Shown one piece after another: positions 24,132 to 32,691 of a stretch of 64,000 nucleotides of DNA. The stretch covers positions 6,510,501-6,574,500 of the forward strand of contig NZ_CP081903.1 of the NCBI RefSeq assembly GCF_020091405.1, given 5' to 3'. Below the pieces are notes generated by a model. That model was not told where the DNA came from and did no database searches. It worked only from the letters and a program-made list of their open reading frames with translations. How positions within the stretch are numbered: position 1 is the stretch's first letter; every line of letters begins with the position of its first letter. Source of the DNA: Bacteroides cellulosilyticus (GTDB lineage Bacteria > Bacteroidota > Bacteroidia > Bacteroidales > Bacteroidaceae). The translations under genes were made by a program, and so were the position numbers.

Positions 24132-26897
24132 CTATAAATTCTTCCGTTTTAAGAAATCCGTCGGACTTTCACCGAATTGTTCCTTATAACACTTCGTGAA
24201 ATAAGACGGAGAAGAGAAACCGACTTCATAAGCAATTTCCGCAACCGTCATTTCTGAAGAAGCCAACAGGGAAATTGCTTTTTTAAGGCGTGCCTGGCGC
24301 AGCAATTCATTGGGAGCATAGTTAGTGAGTGACTTCAGTTTACGGTAGAGTTGCACGCGGCTCAGTCCCATATCTTTGCCTAAGTCTTCCACATTCAGTT
24401 CCGGATCTCTCATTTTCTCTTCCACAAGAGCCTTGAAGCGGGAAACGAAATCCTTATCCATATCGCTGATATTCTCTTTCGCCAACGTCTGGTTATCACC
24501 AAAAAACTGTCGAAGCTGACGACGGGAATCTATCAGATTACGGATACGGGACAAGAGCAATTGCGAATTGAAAGGCTTGGAGATATAAGAGTCCGCACCT
24601 CCATTGTATCCCTGGATGCGTTGCTCATCAAGCGAACAGGCAGTGAGAAGGATGACAGGGATATGGCAAGTCTGCAATTCCGTTTTCAGACGGCGGCAAC
24701 ACTCCACACCATCCATACCGGGCATCATTACATCGGAAACAATCACATCGGGGACGTACTTCATGGCAAGGCGTATGCCTGTAGCCGCTTCCGGTGCATC
24801 CAATACATGATATTCTTCGGCGAGCAGCGTCTTTACATAATGACGGATATCGGCATTATCATCAATAACCAATACTGTGGGACGTCCCGTTGCTCCTGCC
24901 TCCTCTTCATCAGCCGATAACTCGCTTTCTACTAACGTAGCGGAAACTTCCGTCTCTTCGGCAGGCAGCGTCACCACGGTAGGATGATATTGGGAAATGC
25001 TCTGAGCCGGAAGAAGGACGGCAAATGTCGTTCCCTTCTCATCACTCTGAGCAGTGATTTGCCCGCCATGCATCTCCACAAAGGCGCGTACAAGAGCCAG
25101 TCCGATGCCTGTGCCCGCCTGATGACCATCTATCTGATAGAAACGCTCAAAGATGGCATCCACTTCCTGGGAAGAAACGTAGCTGCCGGAGTTGAAGACG
25201 GAGAAGCGAAGACTCACGACATCGGCTTGCAGGCTCACGACTATCTTTCCATTCTCAGGGGTATACTTCACGGCATTGGACAACAGATTGAAGTAGATGC
25301 GCTCCATCTTCTCGCAGTCCGCCATGATGCGGAAATCCGCATCGGGCATGGCTTCGAAGGAGAAAGATATATGCTTTTTCAGGAGAGCCATGCGGAAGGA
25401 ATCATTCCAGCTACGGAAATTGCTCAACAGGTCGAAAGGCTCCAGATGAAGTTCCATGCGCCCGTTCTCTACTTTGCGGAAATCAAGGATTTGATTGACG
25501 AGACGAAGAAGGATATTAACGTTCTTCTTCATCAGTTCCAATAACTGACGGGAATGTTCCCCGAGGGATTTATCAGCAAGAAGCTGGTTTATGGGGTCAG
25601 CAATCAGAGTCAGCGGAGTACGGAAATCATGAGAAACATTGGTAAAGAACACCAGCTTGGCGTGAGTGGCTGCTTCCAATTCATGGGAAAGTTGTTCCAA
25701 CTGCTCCTTTTGCTGGATAAGTTGCTCCTTCTGTTGCGTCAACTGTTGCTTCTGCGCTTCCAGTATCTCCTTCTGGCGGGAAAGTTCCCGGTTCAGACGG
25801 TTCTTAGTGCGCAACGAAAGATAAACGGCAACCAACAGGCCGACAACCAGCAGGAGCACTAACAGACTACCAAACAGCACTACCTGTTGCGTGGCGTAAC
25901 GGTCAAGATAATGATTCATCTTTCCGTTTAGCGTCTCTATTTTTCCGTCAAGGGTGGCAATATGCGTGGTCTGCATCTGCATAATCTGGGCATTGGTACT
26001 GTCCACAACAGAGGTATTTAATATCGTTTCGCGCGGGAAATCACGTTTATTCAGAATGTCCATTGCTATCTGTATCACCCGGTCGCCACCGGTGGGATAA
26101 ATAAATGTGGCATCCAGTTCGCCTTTCAGCACCTGTTCCACACCATATCCTTCGCCGGACAGGGCATCCGTACCAATGAAACGCATCTCTCCTGCCCTAC
26201 CTTTCTGTCGGACAACAGCATAAGCGCCTGCAGCCATCCGGTCATTCTGCGCATACACCACATCTATCTGAGGGAAGTGCGTCAGCAGCGTATCCATCTT
26301 CTGTCCTGCCTCGGAACGTAACCATCCGGCATCTTCGCGAGCCAGAAGCTTGATGCCGGGGTAAGGGGAAATGGCAGAGACAAAGCCCTGATGGCGGTCC
26401 ATCGCCGGCGTGGAACCGGTCAGACCGGATATCTCCACTACATTGCCTTGTCCGTGAAGCATATTAGCCACATAATGCCCGATGGCTTTTCCTAATTCAT
26501 AATTGTCGGCACCGATATAAGCGGTGTATTTATCGGAAAGTATCTTGCGGTCGAAGACAATGACAGGGATGCCGCGGTCGTATGCTTCTTCCACTACCGG
26601 AGTGATGGGGGCGGCTTCGTTGGGGGCAATGACCAGTAAGTCCACGCCTTCCTCGATGAAATTGCGGATGTCCTCTATCTGACGGGCATTATCATCCTTC
26701 ACGGTGCGGATGTCGATTTCCACTTCATCATAGAAGAGTGCTTCGCGCAGCATCTCGTTATTCATCTGGTGACGCCACTCATCGTCGCTGCACTGGGATA
26801 CCCCGATACGGAAACGAGGTTCATGCCGGGCGCACGAAGCTGCCAATCCAAAGAGGGAAAGTAAAGTTAGCAACAAATAAACATTGTATCTTCTCAT
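24132..26897 (-). CDS. Hybrid two-component sensor with periplasmic sugar-binding domain (BT1754-like)
   Basis: About 920 residues combining a whole two-component system. A signal/lipobox-like N-terminus (LLSLFGLAASCARHE) is followed by a periplasmic-binding-protein domain (RIGVSQCSDDEWRHQMNNE to about 310; FDRKILSDKYTAYIGADN), a TM helix (about 335-358), a Gln/Glu-rich coiled coil, HisKA (NVSHDFRTPLT), HATPase (NLLSNAVKYTPENG), receiver (VIDDNAD, VSDVMMPGMDG) and AraC-type HTH (AEIAYEVGFSSPSYFTKCYKEQFGESP). It resembles, from memory, BT1754, which binds fructose directly and switches on the fructan locus. The start at 26897 fits the signal peptide; 26924 is possible. It lies 34 bp after the patatin-like gene. 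Confidence 0.93.
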   Translation of the reverse strand: MRRYNVYLLLTLLSLFGLAASCARHEPRFRIGVSQCSDDEWRHQMNNEMLREALFYDEVEIDIRTVKDDNARQIEDIRNFIEEGVDLLVIAPNEAAPITPVVEEAYDRGIPVIVFDRKILSDKYTAYIGADNYELGKAIGHYVANMLHGQGNVVEISGLTGSTPAMDRHQGFVSAISPYPGIKLLAREDAGWLRSEAGQKMDTLLTHFPQIDVVYAQNDRMAAGAYAVVRQKGRAGEMRFIGTDALSGEGYGVEQVLKGELDATFIYPTGGDRVIQIAMDILNKRDFPRETILNTSVVDSTNAQIMQMQTTHIATLDGKIETLNGKMNHYLDRYATQQVVLFGSLLVLLLVVGLLVAVYLSLRTKNRLNRELSRQKEILEAQKQQLTQQKEQLIQQKEQLEQLSHELEAATHAKLVFFTNVSHDFRTPLTLIADPINQLLADKSLGEHSRQLLELMKKNVNILLRLVNQILDFRKVENGRMELHLEPFDLLSNFRSWNDSFRMALLKKHISFSFEAMPDADFRIMADCEKMERIYFNLLSNAVKYTPENGKIVVSLQADVVSLRFSVFNSGSYVSSQEVDAIFERFYQIDGHQAGTGIGLALVRAFVEMHGGQITAQSDEKGTTFAVLLPAQSISQYHPTVVTLPAEETEVSATLVESELSADEEEAGATGRPTVLVIDDNADIRHYVKTLLAEEYHVLDAPEAATGIRLAMKYVPDVIVSDVMMPGMDGVECCRRLKTELQTCHIPVILLTACSLDEQRIQGYNGGADSYISKPFNSQLLLSRIRNLIDSRRQLRQFFGDNQTLAKENISDMDKDFVSRFKALVEEKMRDPELNVEDLGKDMGLSRVQLYRKLKSLTNYAPNELLRQARLKKAISLLASSEMTVAEIAYEVGFSSPSYFTKCYKEQFGESPTDFLKRKNL

Positions 26898-26931
26898 TGT
26901 CTTTTCGGTTGTTTTAAGTATCATAGAGAAA

Positions 26932-27774
26932 TCAGAAACTCAGTCCTTTTTCACGACCGTGATTATAGACGTCTTCCAATCCGTTGCCTGCAATGGTATA
27001 GAAATCGACTCCCATCTCTTTCAAATCATGGTCAGGCTTTATAAAACGGATGGTGGAGTCATTAATCCGGGCAGGAATTTCTTCTTCTGAGAAGAGATCA
27101 AAAGTCACTTTTTCTTTTTCTGTGCAGATGCAAACTATCTCTTTGTATCCCAATTCAGAAAGAGGAACAACGGGACAAATGGAAGTGTAACTACCGTCTA
27201 CGTACGGTTTATTATTGATAAATGCGGGAATGTTCCAAGCATGAAGCATGCGGGTGGTGGCATAGGCCACTTCATCCAGGTTTTCTTTGGTCAGTAGCTC
27301 AGTCCGCTCATCAGAATGGGTATCGAACATCTGCAATTCGAGATTCTGGTTTTTCCATTCCGGTTTATGACGCAGGGCGTTTATCAGCAGCATTTGTCCC
27401 AGCCGCCTAGCTCCGTCCGATTGGGTGACTTGGGCAGCTTCTTCTGTTTTCACAAAACTGGTTGCCACCAACAGGCGGGCGGCTTGCGGGTTCCACAGAT
27501 TGTTTTTAATCTCTGTCGATAGCCGTTGAATAGATTGCAGCATGGCACCGCTTTGGTTACCTTCGGCCTGACTCGTTGCATATCCGTCGCTCCACAAGGA
27601 AAGGCCCAGTGCACTCACTTTATTAAATGCTGCAAAGGCTGCTATCAAAACGGAAGAAGAGCAGGATGCATACGCTTTCGCCCTTATTCCTTTCTCCTCA
27701 AAAGCTCCCAGAACGCCATGAGTGAACACATTCTTATATCCACCCGACATACAACAAATAGCGATATCATCCAT
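26932..27774 (-). CDS. Patatin-like protein with altered nucleophile elbow
   Basis: A 280-residue cytosolic protein of the patatin-like phospholipase family. The start MDDIAICCMSGGYKNVF at 27774 keeps the family first strand and lies after its promoter. The oxyanion-hole-like GGYKNVFTHGVLGAFEEKG, the elbow YASCSSSVLIAAF and the second catalytic element VDGSY (DGG/A position) are visible. In canonical patatins the elbow is GxSxG; here both glycines are serine (SCSSS), so activity may be altered or absent. Upstream lie two palindromes (27814-27862). The gene probably shares a transcript with the hybrid sensor and PfkB kinase. Confidence 0.8.
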   Translation of the reverse strand: MDDIAICCMSGGYKNVFTHGVLGAFEEKGIRAKAYASCSSSVLIAAFAAFNKVSALGLSLWSDGYATSQAEGNQSGAMLQSIQRLSTEIKNNLWNPQAARLLVATSFVKTEEAAQVTQSDGARRLGQMLLINALRHKPEWKNQNLELQMFDTHSDERTELLTKENLDEVAYATTRMLHAWNIPAFINNKPYVDGSYTSICPVVPLSELGYKEIVCICTEKEKVTFDLFSEEEIPARINDSTIRFIKPDHDLKEMGVDFYTIAGNGLEDVYNHGREKGLSF

Positions 27775-27796
27775 ATTTTTTAGGGTATTAGTATCG

Positions 27797-27804
27797 CAAA
27801 TATA
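27797..27804 (-). promoter_or_regulatory. -7 element for the patatin/sensor/kinase operon
   Basis: TATATTTG on the minus strand matches TAnnTTTG. The first palindrome of the twin operator starts 10 bp upstream, over the -33 region. Confidence 0.55.
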
Positions 27805-27813
27805 AAAATAAAT

Positions 27814-27862
27814 TGCACTATAACAGTGCAATTTATTGAATATTCTGCACTATGACAGTGCA
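27814..27862. promoter_or_regulatory. Twin 17-bp palindromic operator
   Basis: TGCACTATAACAGTGCA (27814-27830) and TGCACTATGACAGTGCA (27846-27862) differ at one base and are 32 bp apart, three helical turns. They sit immediately upstream of the -7 element of the patatin-like gene, overlapping the -33 region, as a repressor or paired activator site would. Confidence 0.7.
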
Positions 27863-27900
27863 AATCAAGATAATGAAAGAAAAACTTCGTCAGCCGCCTA

Positions 27901-30090
27901 TCATTGAGCAGTCAGCTCAATAACACGGCTTTGAGTTTGCCCTAAACCAAATACATCCAACCCGACTTTCATCAGATAATCACCGGAATATACTTTTCCA
28001 TTAGCGACCAATCCGGAACTTGCAGCAGGCATCAGGTTGATTTCCTCCACTTTATACTGTTTGTTCGGGTCCAGACCTTGCAATTTCACTGCCAGCAGCT
28101 TTTCCTGAAAGCGCGGATGAATGTCATAAGCAAACAGAACCGCCTTGTTTGCATCCTTGCTTACATAATTCAGTGCCATGTGATTGCCCTCATACGGAGA
28201 CACCAAACGATATTGATCACCATCCATTATAGCGTTTTGGAGACGTTTCCAGTTGGCTACCGCTGTCTGGCAATAAGTCAGTTCATCAGCGGTAAGTTCT
28301 TTCAGACCGATATCGAAACCAAGTTTGCACATGGAGGCCACGTCGGTGCGGAACTTTATGGAAGTCGCCTTGTTCCAGCTCGTCACATGGGCATCCATAG
28401 CCTTTGCGGGGAAGAACTGGGAGAAACCCCACTGGATATAAATACGTTCCACCGGGTCGGTATTGTCACTGCACCAGAATTCCGTGAAGTACTTCAATGC
28501 TTCGTAATCGCAACGCGCACCGCCACCGGAGCAAAGCATCATCGGTACATTGGGATAATTCGCCTTTACACGTTTCAGAACATTGTATATACCACGCACA
28601 TGGTCTATATAAAGTTGTCCCTGTTTGTCTTTCAGATAAGCGGAATAGATATTGGTGATGGGGCTGTTGCAATCCCACTTGAAGAAAGCGACATCGGGAT
28701 TTTCTTTCATAATGTTTTCTACAACACCATATACATGGTCCTGCACTTTCGGGTTGCTGAGATCCAGTACCAACTGATTGCGGTAATAATACGTTTCACG
28801 GTTAGGCAAATGGATGGCCCAGTCCGGATGTTTCTCAAAGAGTTCGCTCTTGGGGTTCACCATTTCCGGTTCAATCCAGATGCCGAACTTCACATCCGCA
28901 TCTTTGGCAGCTTTTACTAAGGCAGGAATACCACCGGGCAGTTTATCGTGAGTTACTTCCCAATCGCCCAAACCGGCATGGTCATTCTTACGCGGGTATT
29001 TATTGGCAAACCAGCCGTCGTCCAACAGGAACATATCCACTCCCAAATGCTTGGCTTCCTTCATCAGTTCGGCAAGTATCTCCTGATCGAAATTGAAACC
29101 TGTATTTTCCCAGTTATTCAAAAGGGTCAGACGGCTGCCTTTACCATCTTTCAGACTATAGTTGCGCGCCCATTCGTGCAGATTGCGACTGCCTTGCGAG
29201 GCACCATCATAACTTAAAGTGAAAATGAATTCGGGAGTGGTGAACACTTCATTCGGTTTCAGTTCGTAGTTCGATGCATAAGGGTTGATGGCAGGGATTA
29301 CGCGGAGATTACCCACATTGTCCACTTCGAAAGTGAAACGGAAGTTGCCCGTCCAGCCCAGTGTACCCATCAAGACGTCGCCCTGGTGTTCGTTCACCGG
29401 TTGGTCCAGTCCCACTTCAAAGAAGGGATGGGTGTGCATGGCAGCACGGCTTCCCAGCTTCGTGTCAATCACTTTCTTGCCAAACTGCAATTGCTGACTG
29501 CTCATCTGCGCTTCTTTCGCCCAGTCACTGCTGAACTCGGTCAGGTAATAGCTGGAATTATTGAAGTAGAGCATGGTGGAGGCATAAGTGGAGAGCATGA
29601 CAGGTTTCTTCTCCTGATGCTTTATCTCGCTCCACGTCTTGATGACGTTCTCTTTGGGATAGGCCACATAATGCAGTGCCACGTCTACCGGATACTGGTT
29701 ATCGCGCAGGTTTATCACGGTTTCCGTACCACCTTCTACAGGCTTGAATGAGGAAGAAACGTAATAAAGAATCGTTGACGGATTGCCGTCATTATGAGTG
29801 ATGGCGATGGCAGGTTCAAAGTAATCTTCATTGCCGGAACCGCTATACACTTCCCAGCCGCGCTTGCTCACACTACCGTCCGACCCGGCATGTATATTCC
29901 AACGGAAGTTCTGCAAATCCTGCTGGTGCAAGAGTTTCTCGCCCAGATACGTTTGATACAAGCGACCGTTTTCGCCTACCTGGAGCACCAGGTCGGTGTT
30001 GTCCGTAGAAATGCGGATAGTTTCTTTTTCCGCTGCATGGGCATACGTCAGGGATGCGAATGCAAAGAGAGTTACGAGTAAATTTTTCAT
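27901..30090 (-). CDS. Alpha-galactosidase, GH36 family, exported
   Basis: A 729-residue enzyme with signal peptide (MKNLLVTLFAFASLTYAHAA). It has the GH36 N-terminal beta-supersandwich, the (beta/alpha)8 barrel and C-terminal sheet. Catalytic motifs: nucleophile Asp in FFKWDCN near residue 473, acid/base Asp in CSDNTDP near 541, and substrate-site DDGW near 350. It should remove terminal alpha-1,6-galactose from melibiose, raffinose-type sugars or galactomannan in the periplasm. It follows the TonB receptor by 42 bp and is probably in its operon. Confidence 0.95.
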   Translation of the reverse strand: MKNLLVTLFAFASLTYAHAAEKETIRISTDNTDLVLQVGENGRLYQTYLGEKLLHQQDLQNFRWNIHAGSDGSVSKRGWEVYSGSGNEDYFEPAIAITHNDGNPSTILYYVSSSFKPVEGGTETVINLRDNQYPVDVALHYVAYPKENVIKTWSEIKHQEKKPVMLSTYASTMLYFNNSSYYLTEFSSDWAKEAQMSSQQLQFGKKVIDTKLGSRAAMHTHPFFEVGLDQPVNEHQGDVLMGTLGWTGNFRFTFEVDNVGNLRVIPAINPYASNYELKPNEVFTTPEFIFTLSYDGASQGSRNLHEWARNYSLKDGKGSRLTLLNNWENTGFNFDQEILAELMKEAKHLGVDMFLLDDGWFANKYPRKNDHAGLGDWEVTHDKLPGGIPALVKAAKDADVKFGIWIEPEMVNPKSELFEKHPDWAIHLPNRETYYYRNQLVLDLSNPKVQDHVYGVVENIMKENPDVAFFKWDCNSPITNIYSAYLKDKQGQLYIDHVRGIYNVLKRVKANYPNVPMMLCSGGGARCDYEALKYFTEFWCSDNTDPVERIYIQWGFSQFFPAKAMDAHVTSWNKATSIKFRTDVASMCKLGFDIGLKELTADELTYCQTAVANWKRLQNAIMDGDQYRLVSPYEGNHMALNYVSKDANKAVLFAYDIHPRFQEKLLAVKLQGLDPNKQYKVEEINLMPAASSGLVANGKVYSGDYLMKVGLDVFGLGQTQSRVIELTAQ

Positions 30091-30132
30091 GGTGTACGAT
30101 GAATTTAGTTACAAAAATAGATTAAATATAAT

Positions 30133-32421
30133 TTAGAATGAAAGACTTGCGCTGAATTCCAGAGTGAGCGGGCGTAAATAATTACCACTCATATAGTGAT
30201 CCTTGAACTTTCCGGCTTCTTCCTTGCTCAACAGTTCGGCACCGTTGATAGTGCCGCTGGCACCCTTCTGATTCAGGAAGTTCACAACCGTAGCTCCCAA
30301 TGAGAGATGCTTGTTCACCTTCCAGTTCACGCCGCCGAAGGTTTCCCAACGGCCGTTGAAGTAGAGGGCATTGGTCAGATTGGCATACGTCTTTCCGAAA
30401 TAACGGAAGCTGAGCCATACGCGCAGGTCGGGAGTGATGTTGTAGCTGGGATCTATTTCAGCAAGTACCTGCGGAATTTCTTTCACGATGTTGCCGTTGG
30501 CATTCAGGTCGGGCACTCCTTCAAAGGGAGACTTGATGAAATAGTTGTTATAAGTCGGCTTCTGGTAAGTGAACAGGGCGTGCAGGTGGAAACCTTTGAA
30601 CGGATTGATTTCTGCCGAGGTAGTCCAGCCCAGGGTCTTGATGTCGTATATTAATAAGGTGGTTTTGGATTGCGTCGTACCGGGTTTCGTTACATTCTGC
30701 TGGTCGATATTGTTCGACTTGGAGATATACGTAATCATGGAAGTCAGATTTATCCAGTTGTTATGATAAAACAATCCGCCACGCAGCAAAGGGATGGTGA
30801 CACGCTTGTACTGTTCCTCGGTGGGACCTGTTCCGGCATATTCGTTGATGCGGGGGAAACGGGTGGCAACAGTTCCATCGGCTGTAAGACCGAAGTTCTT
30901 CGTTATCTTATAGGTGAATTGCGCGGTTGCTGCATAATTCAGCTTGTCTTTTATCACTTTATGGGGTTCTATCTTTTCAGTAGAAAGTATGTTGCCGTCA
31001 TTGTCCGTATATGAATGGGTATCGCCGATGTGGAAACCGGCATAACGTCCGTAAGGTATCTGGTCGGCAGACATACGGTAGTATTCCAGGCGGGCACCGT
31101 AATAAACATTAAGCTTCGGAGTGACCTGCCAGTTGTCCGTGAAGTAGGCAGCCAGTTTGTTTTCAGTTCCTTTGGTATATTCCGGACTTAGTTCATTGAA
31201 GCCTCTGAACTTATTGGTGCTTCCATCGGCTTCCCGGCGATTCAGTATCTGCGGGTATTCAGTAACGGTTCCTATCCACTGGAAAGAAGAAGAATGATAA
31301 TCCAGATGGTAGTACCACTCGTTCAATCCTAACCTCATATCGTGGTTGCCCACTTTCTTTTTCAGTTCGGAAGTAAGCAAGGCATTCTTCACTTTTCCGA
31401 AGTGCAACCAAGTGCGTCTTCCTTCCACCAAGCCGGTATAGGCTTCTTTGGAGTCATCCAGGAAAAGACCGTCTGTTACAGTCGCCTCGCTGATATTACT
31501 ACCGCCAAAGTCCACATAGTTTGCTTCGGGGGCATTCATGAATTTGGCGTTAAGTGTCCAGTTCAGATTATTGCGGAAAGTATAGTCGAATAACATAGCT
31601 ACTTCGTGCGCCTTGTTTCCGGTGAAATCGCCGAAGCGTCCGCTTTTCATCTTACCATCCGTCACGTCCATGTACTGAAAGCGTCCACCTTCGGGAGCAT
31701 ACGAGGAAGTACCCAGCTTGAAGCCCGGAATTTCTTTCACACTGCCATCACCCACATAAATAAAGGGAGCCGCATTAATCATTGAGCCGAGCGCATTGCT
31801 TTTCGAGAATTTATAAATGACGGAGAACTTCCCACGGTTGTTATTGAACAACCGGGTCAATCCGGCGTGATAGAGCTGAGTACGGTCGCTGAAGTTTTCA
31901 AACTTAGGGGCGAAGCTGCCCGGATCGAAATTCTGATAAATGCTGGCGGTATACAACCAATGGTCGCCAATGCCACCGGATACATTCATATCCACATTTT
32001 GCCAGCCGAAGTGATTGGTATGGTAATTCAGCACTCCTTTGAATTCCTTCTGCCCCAACTTGGAGAAAGCATTCACTGAGTAAGCGATGTTTCCGGTAGT
32101 GATGGCAGATTCGGACGGGTTCATCAGTCCCACTTCTCCCAGACTGGCATCGCTGCGCCAATGGGTAGCCAGTTTGTGTACAGCCGAAGAGTATACGGCA
32201 GGTAGTCCGTTCTCATATACATTCACATCCTCACTGGGGAGTCCGATTTGAATTTCACGGGGTTTGTTGGCATCCAAAGCATTCAGCATCACATTGCGTT
32301 CACTGCCTTCCGATTTCTTTGTACTAATGGTGTCGTTTACTTCCACCGGATTGCTTGCCATTGCAGAAGAAGCGAATGAGAAGATCGCCGACATGACGCA
32401 GGAAAAGAGATTGAGTTTCAT
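30133..32421 (-). CDS. TonB-dependent outer-membrane receptor (no SusD partner)
   Basis: About 762 residues: signal peptide (MKLNLFSCVMSAIFSFASSAMA), a plug-like region (ENGLPAVYSSAVHKLATHWR to about 140) and a 22-strand-type barrel rich in aromatic strands ending LEFSASLSF. It lacks the carboxypeptidase-regulatory extension of SusC and no SusD gene follows, so it is closer to classical TonB receptors. The internal ATG at 32421 gives the best signal peptide; 32448 and 32430 are alternatives. Co-transcription with the GH36 gene suggests uptake of an alpha-galactoside. Confidence 0.88.
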   Translation of the reverse strand: MKLNLFSCVMSAIFSFASSAMASNPVEVNDTISTKKSEGSERNVMLNALDANKPREIQIGLPSEDVNVYENGLPAVYSSAVHKLATHWRSDASLGEVGLMNPSESAITTGNIAYSVNAFSKLGQKEFKGVLNYHTNHFGWQNVDMNVSGGIGDHWLYTASIYQNFDPGSFAPKFENFSDRTQLYHAGLTRLFNNNRGKFSVIYKFSKSNALGSMINAAPFIYVGDGSVKEIPGFKLGTSSYAPEGGRFQYMDVTDGKMKSGRFGDFTGNKAHEVAMLFDYTFRNNLNWTLNAKFMNAPEANYVDFGGSNISEATVTDGLFLDDSKEAYTGLVEGRRTWLHFGKVKNALLTSELKKKVGNHDMRLGLNEWYYHLDYHSSSFQWIGTVTEYPQILNRREADGSTNKFRGFNELSPEYTKGTENKLAAYFTDNWQVTPKLNVYYGARLEYYRMSADQIPYGRYAGFHIGDTHSYTDNDGNILSTEKIEPHKVIKDKLNYAATAQFTYKITKNFGLTADGTVATRFPRINEYAGTGPTEEQYKRVTIPLLRGGLFYHNNWINLTSMITYISKSNNIDQQNVTKPGTTQSKTTLLIYDIKTLGWTTSAEINPFKGFHLHALFTYQKPTYNNYFIKSPFEGVPDLNANGNIVKEIPQVLAEIDPSYNITPDLRVWLSFRYFGKTYANLTNALYFNGRWETFGGVNWKVNKHLSLGATVVNFLNQKGASGTINGAELLSKEEAGKFKDHYMSGNYLRPLTLEFSASLSF

Positions 32422-32497
32422 ACTATTCATTGATTTAAAATTAAACATTCTGAAGAAGGAACCAGAGAGGATTTCACTCCTTGTCTTTCAACGAGGG

Positions 32498-32505
32498 CAA
32501 AGTTA
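32498..32505 (-). promoter_or_regulatory. -7 element for the TonB receptor/GH36 operon
   Basis: TAACTTTG on the minus strand, a TAnnTTTG match, 77 bp before the receptor start. The divergent regulator has the identical TAACTTTG box. Confidence 0.5.
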
Positions 32506-32654
32506 GGGGGTATAATAACGCACTGTTTCCGCAGGTAGTCGTCAGGTAGATTGGCAGGAGCATCGCGCAAGGAATAAACCATTCAGAATAAGTCACTTAC
32601 TAACATCCATTTTAGAAATACAAGTAGACATACCCGTTTACCGGAAAGTTTTAA

Positions 32655-32662
32655 TAACTTTG
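32655..32662 (+). promoter_or_regulatory. -7 element for the DUF6377-type regulator
   Basis: TAACTTTG, a TAnnTTTG match, 30 bp before the ATG. Confidence 0.5.
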
Positions 32663-32691
32663 CATTTGTCTACTTTTAATGAATATACACT

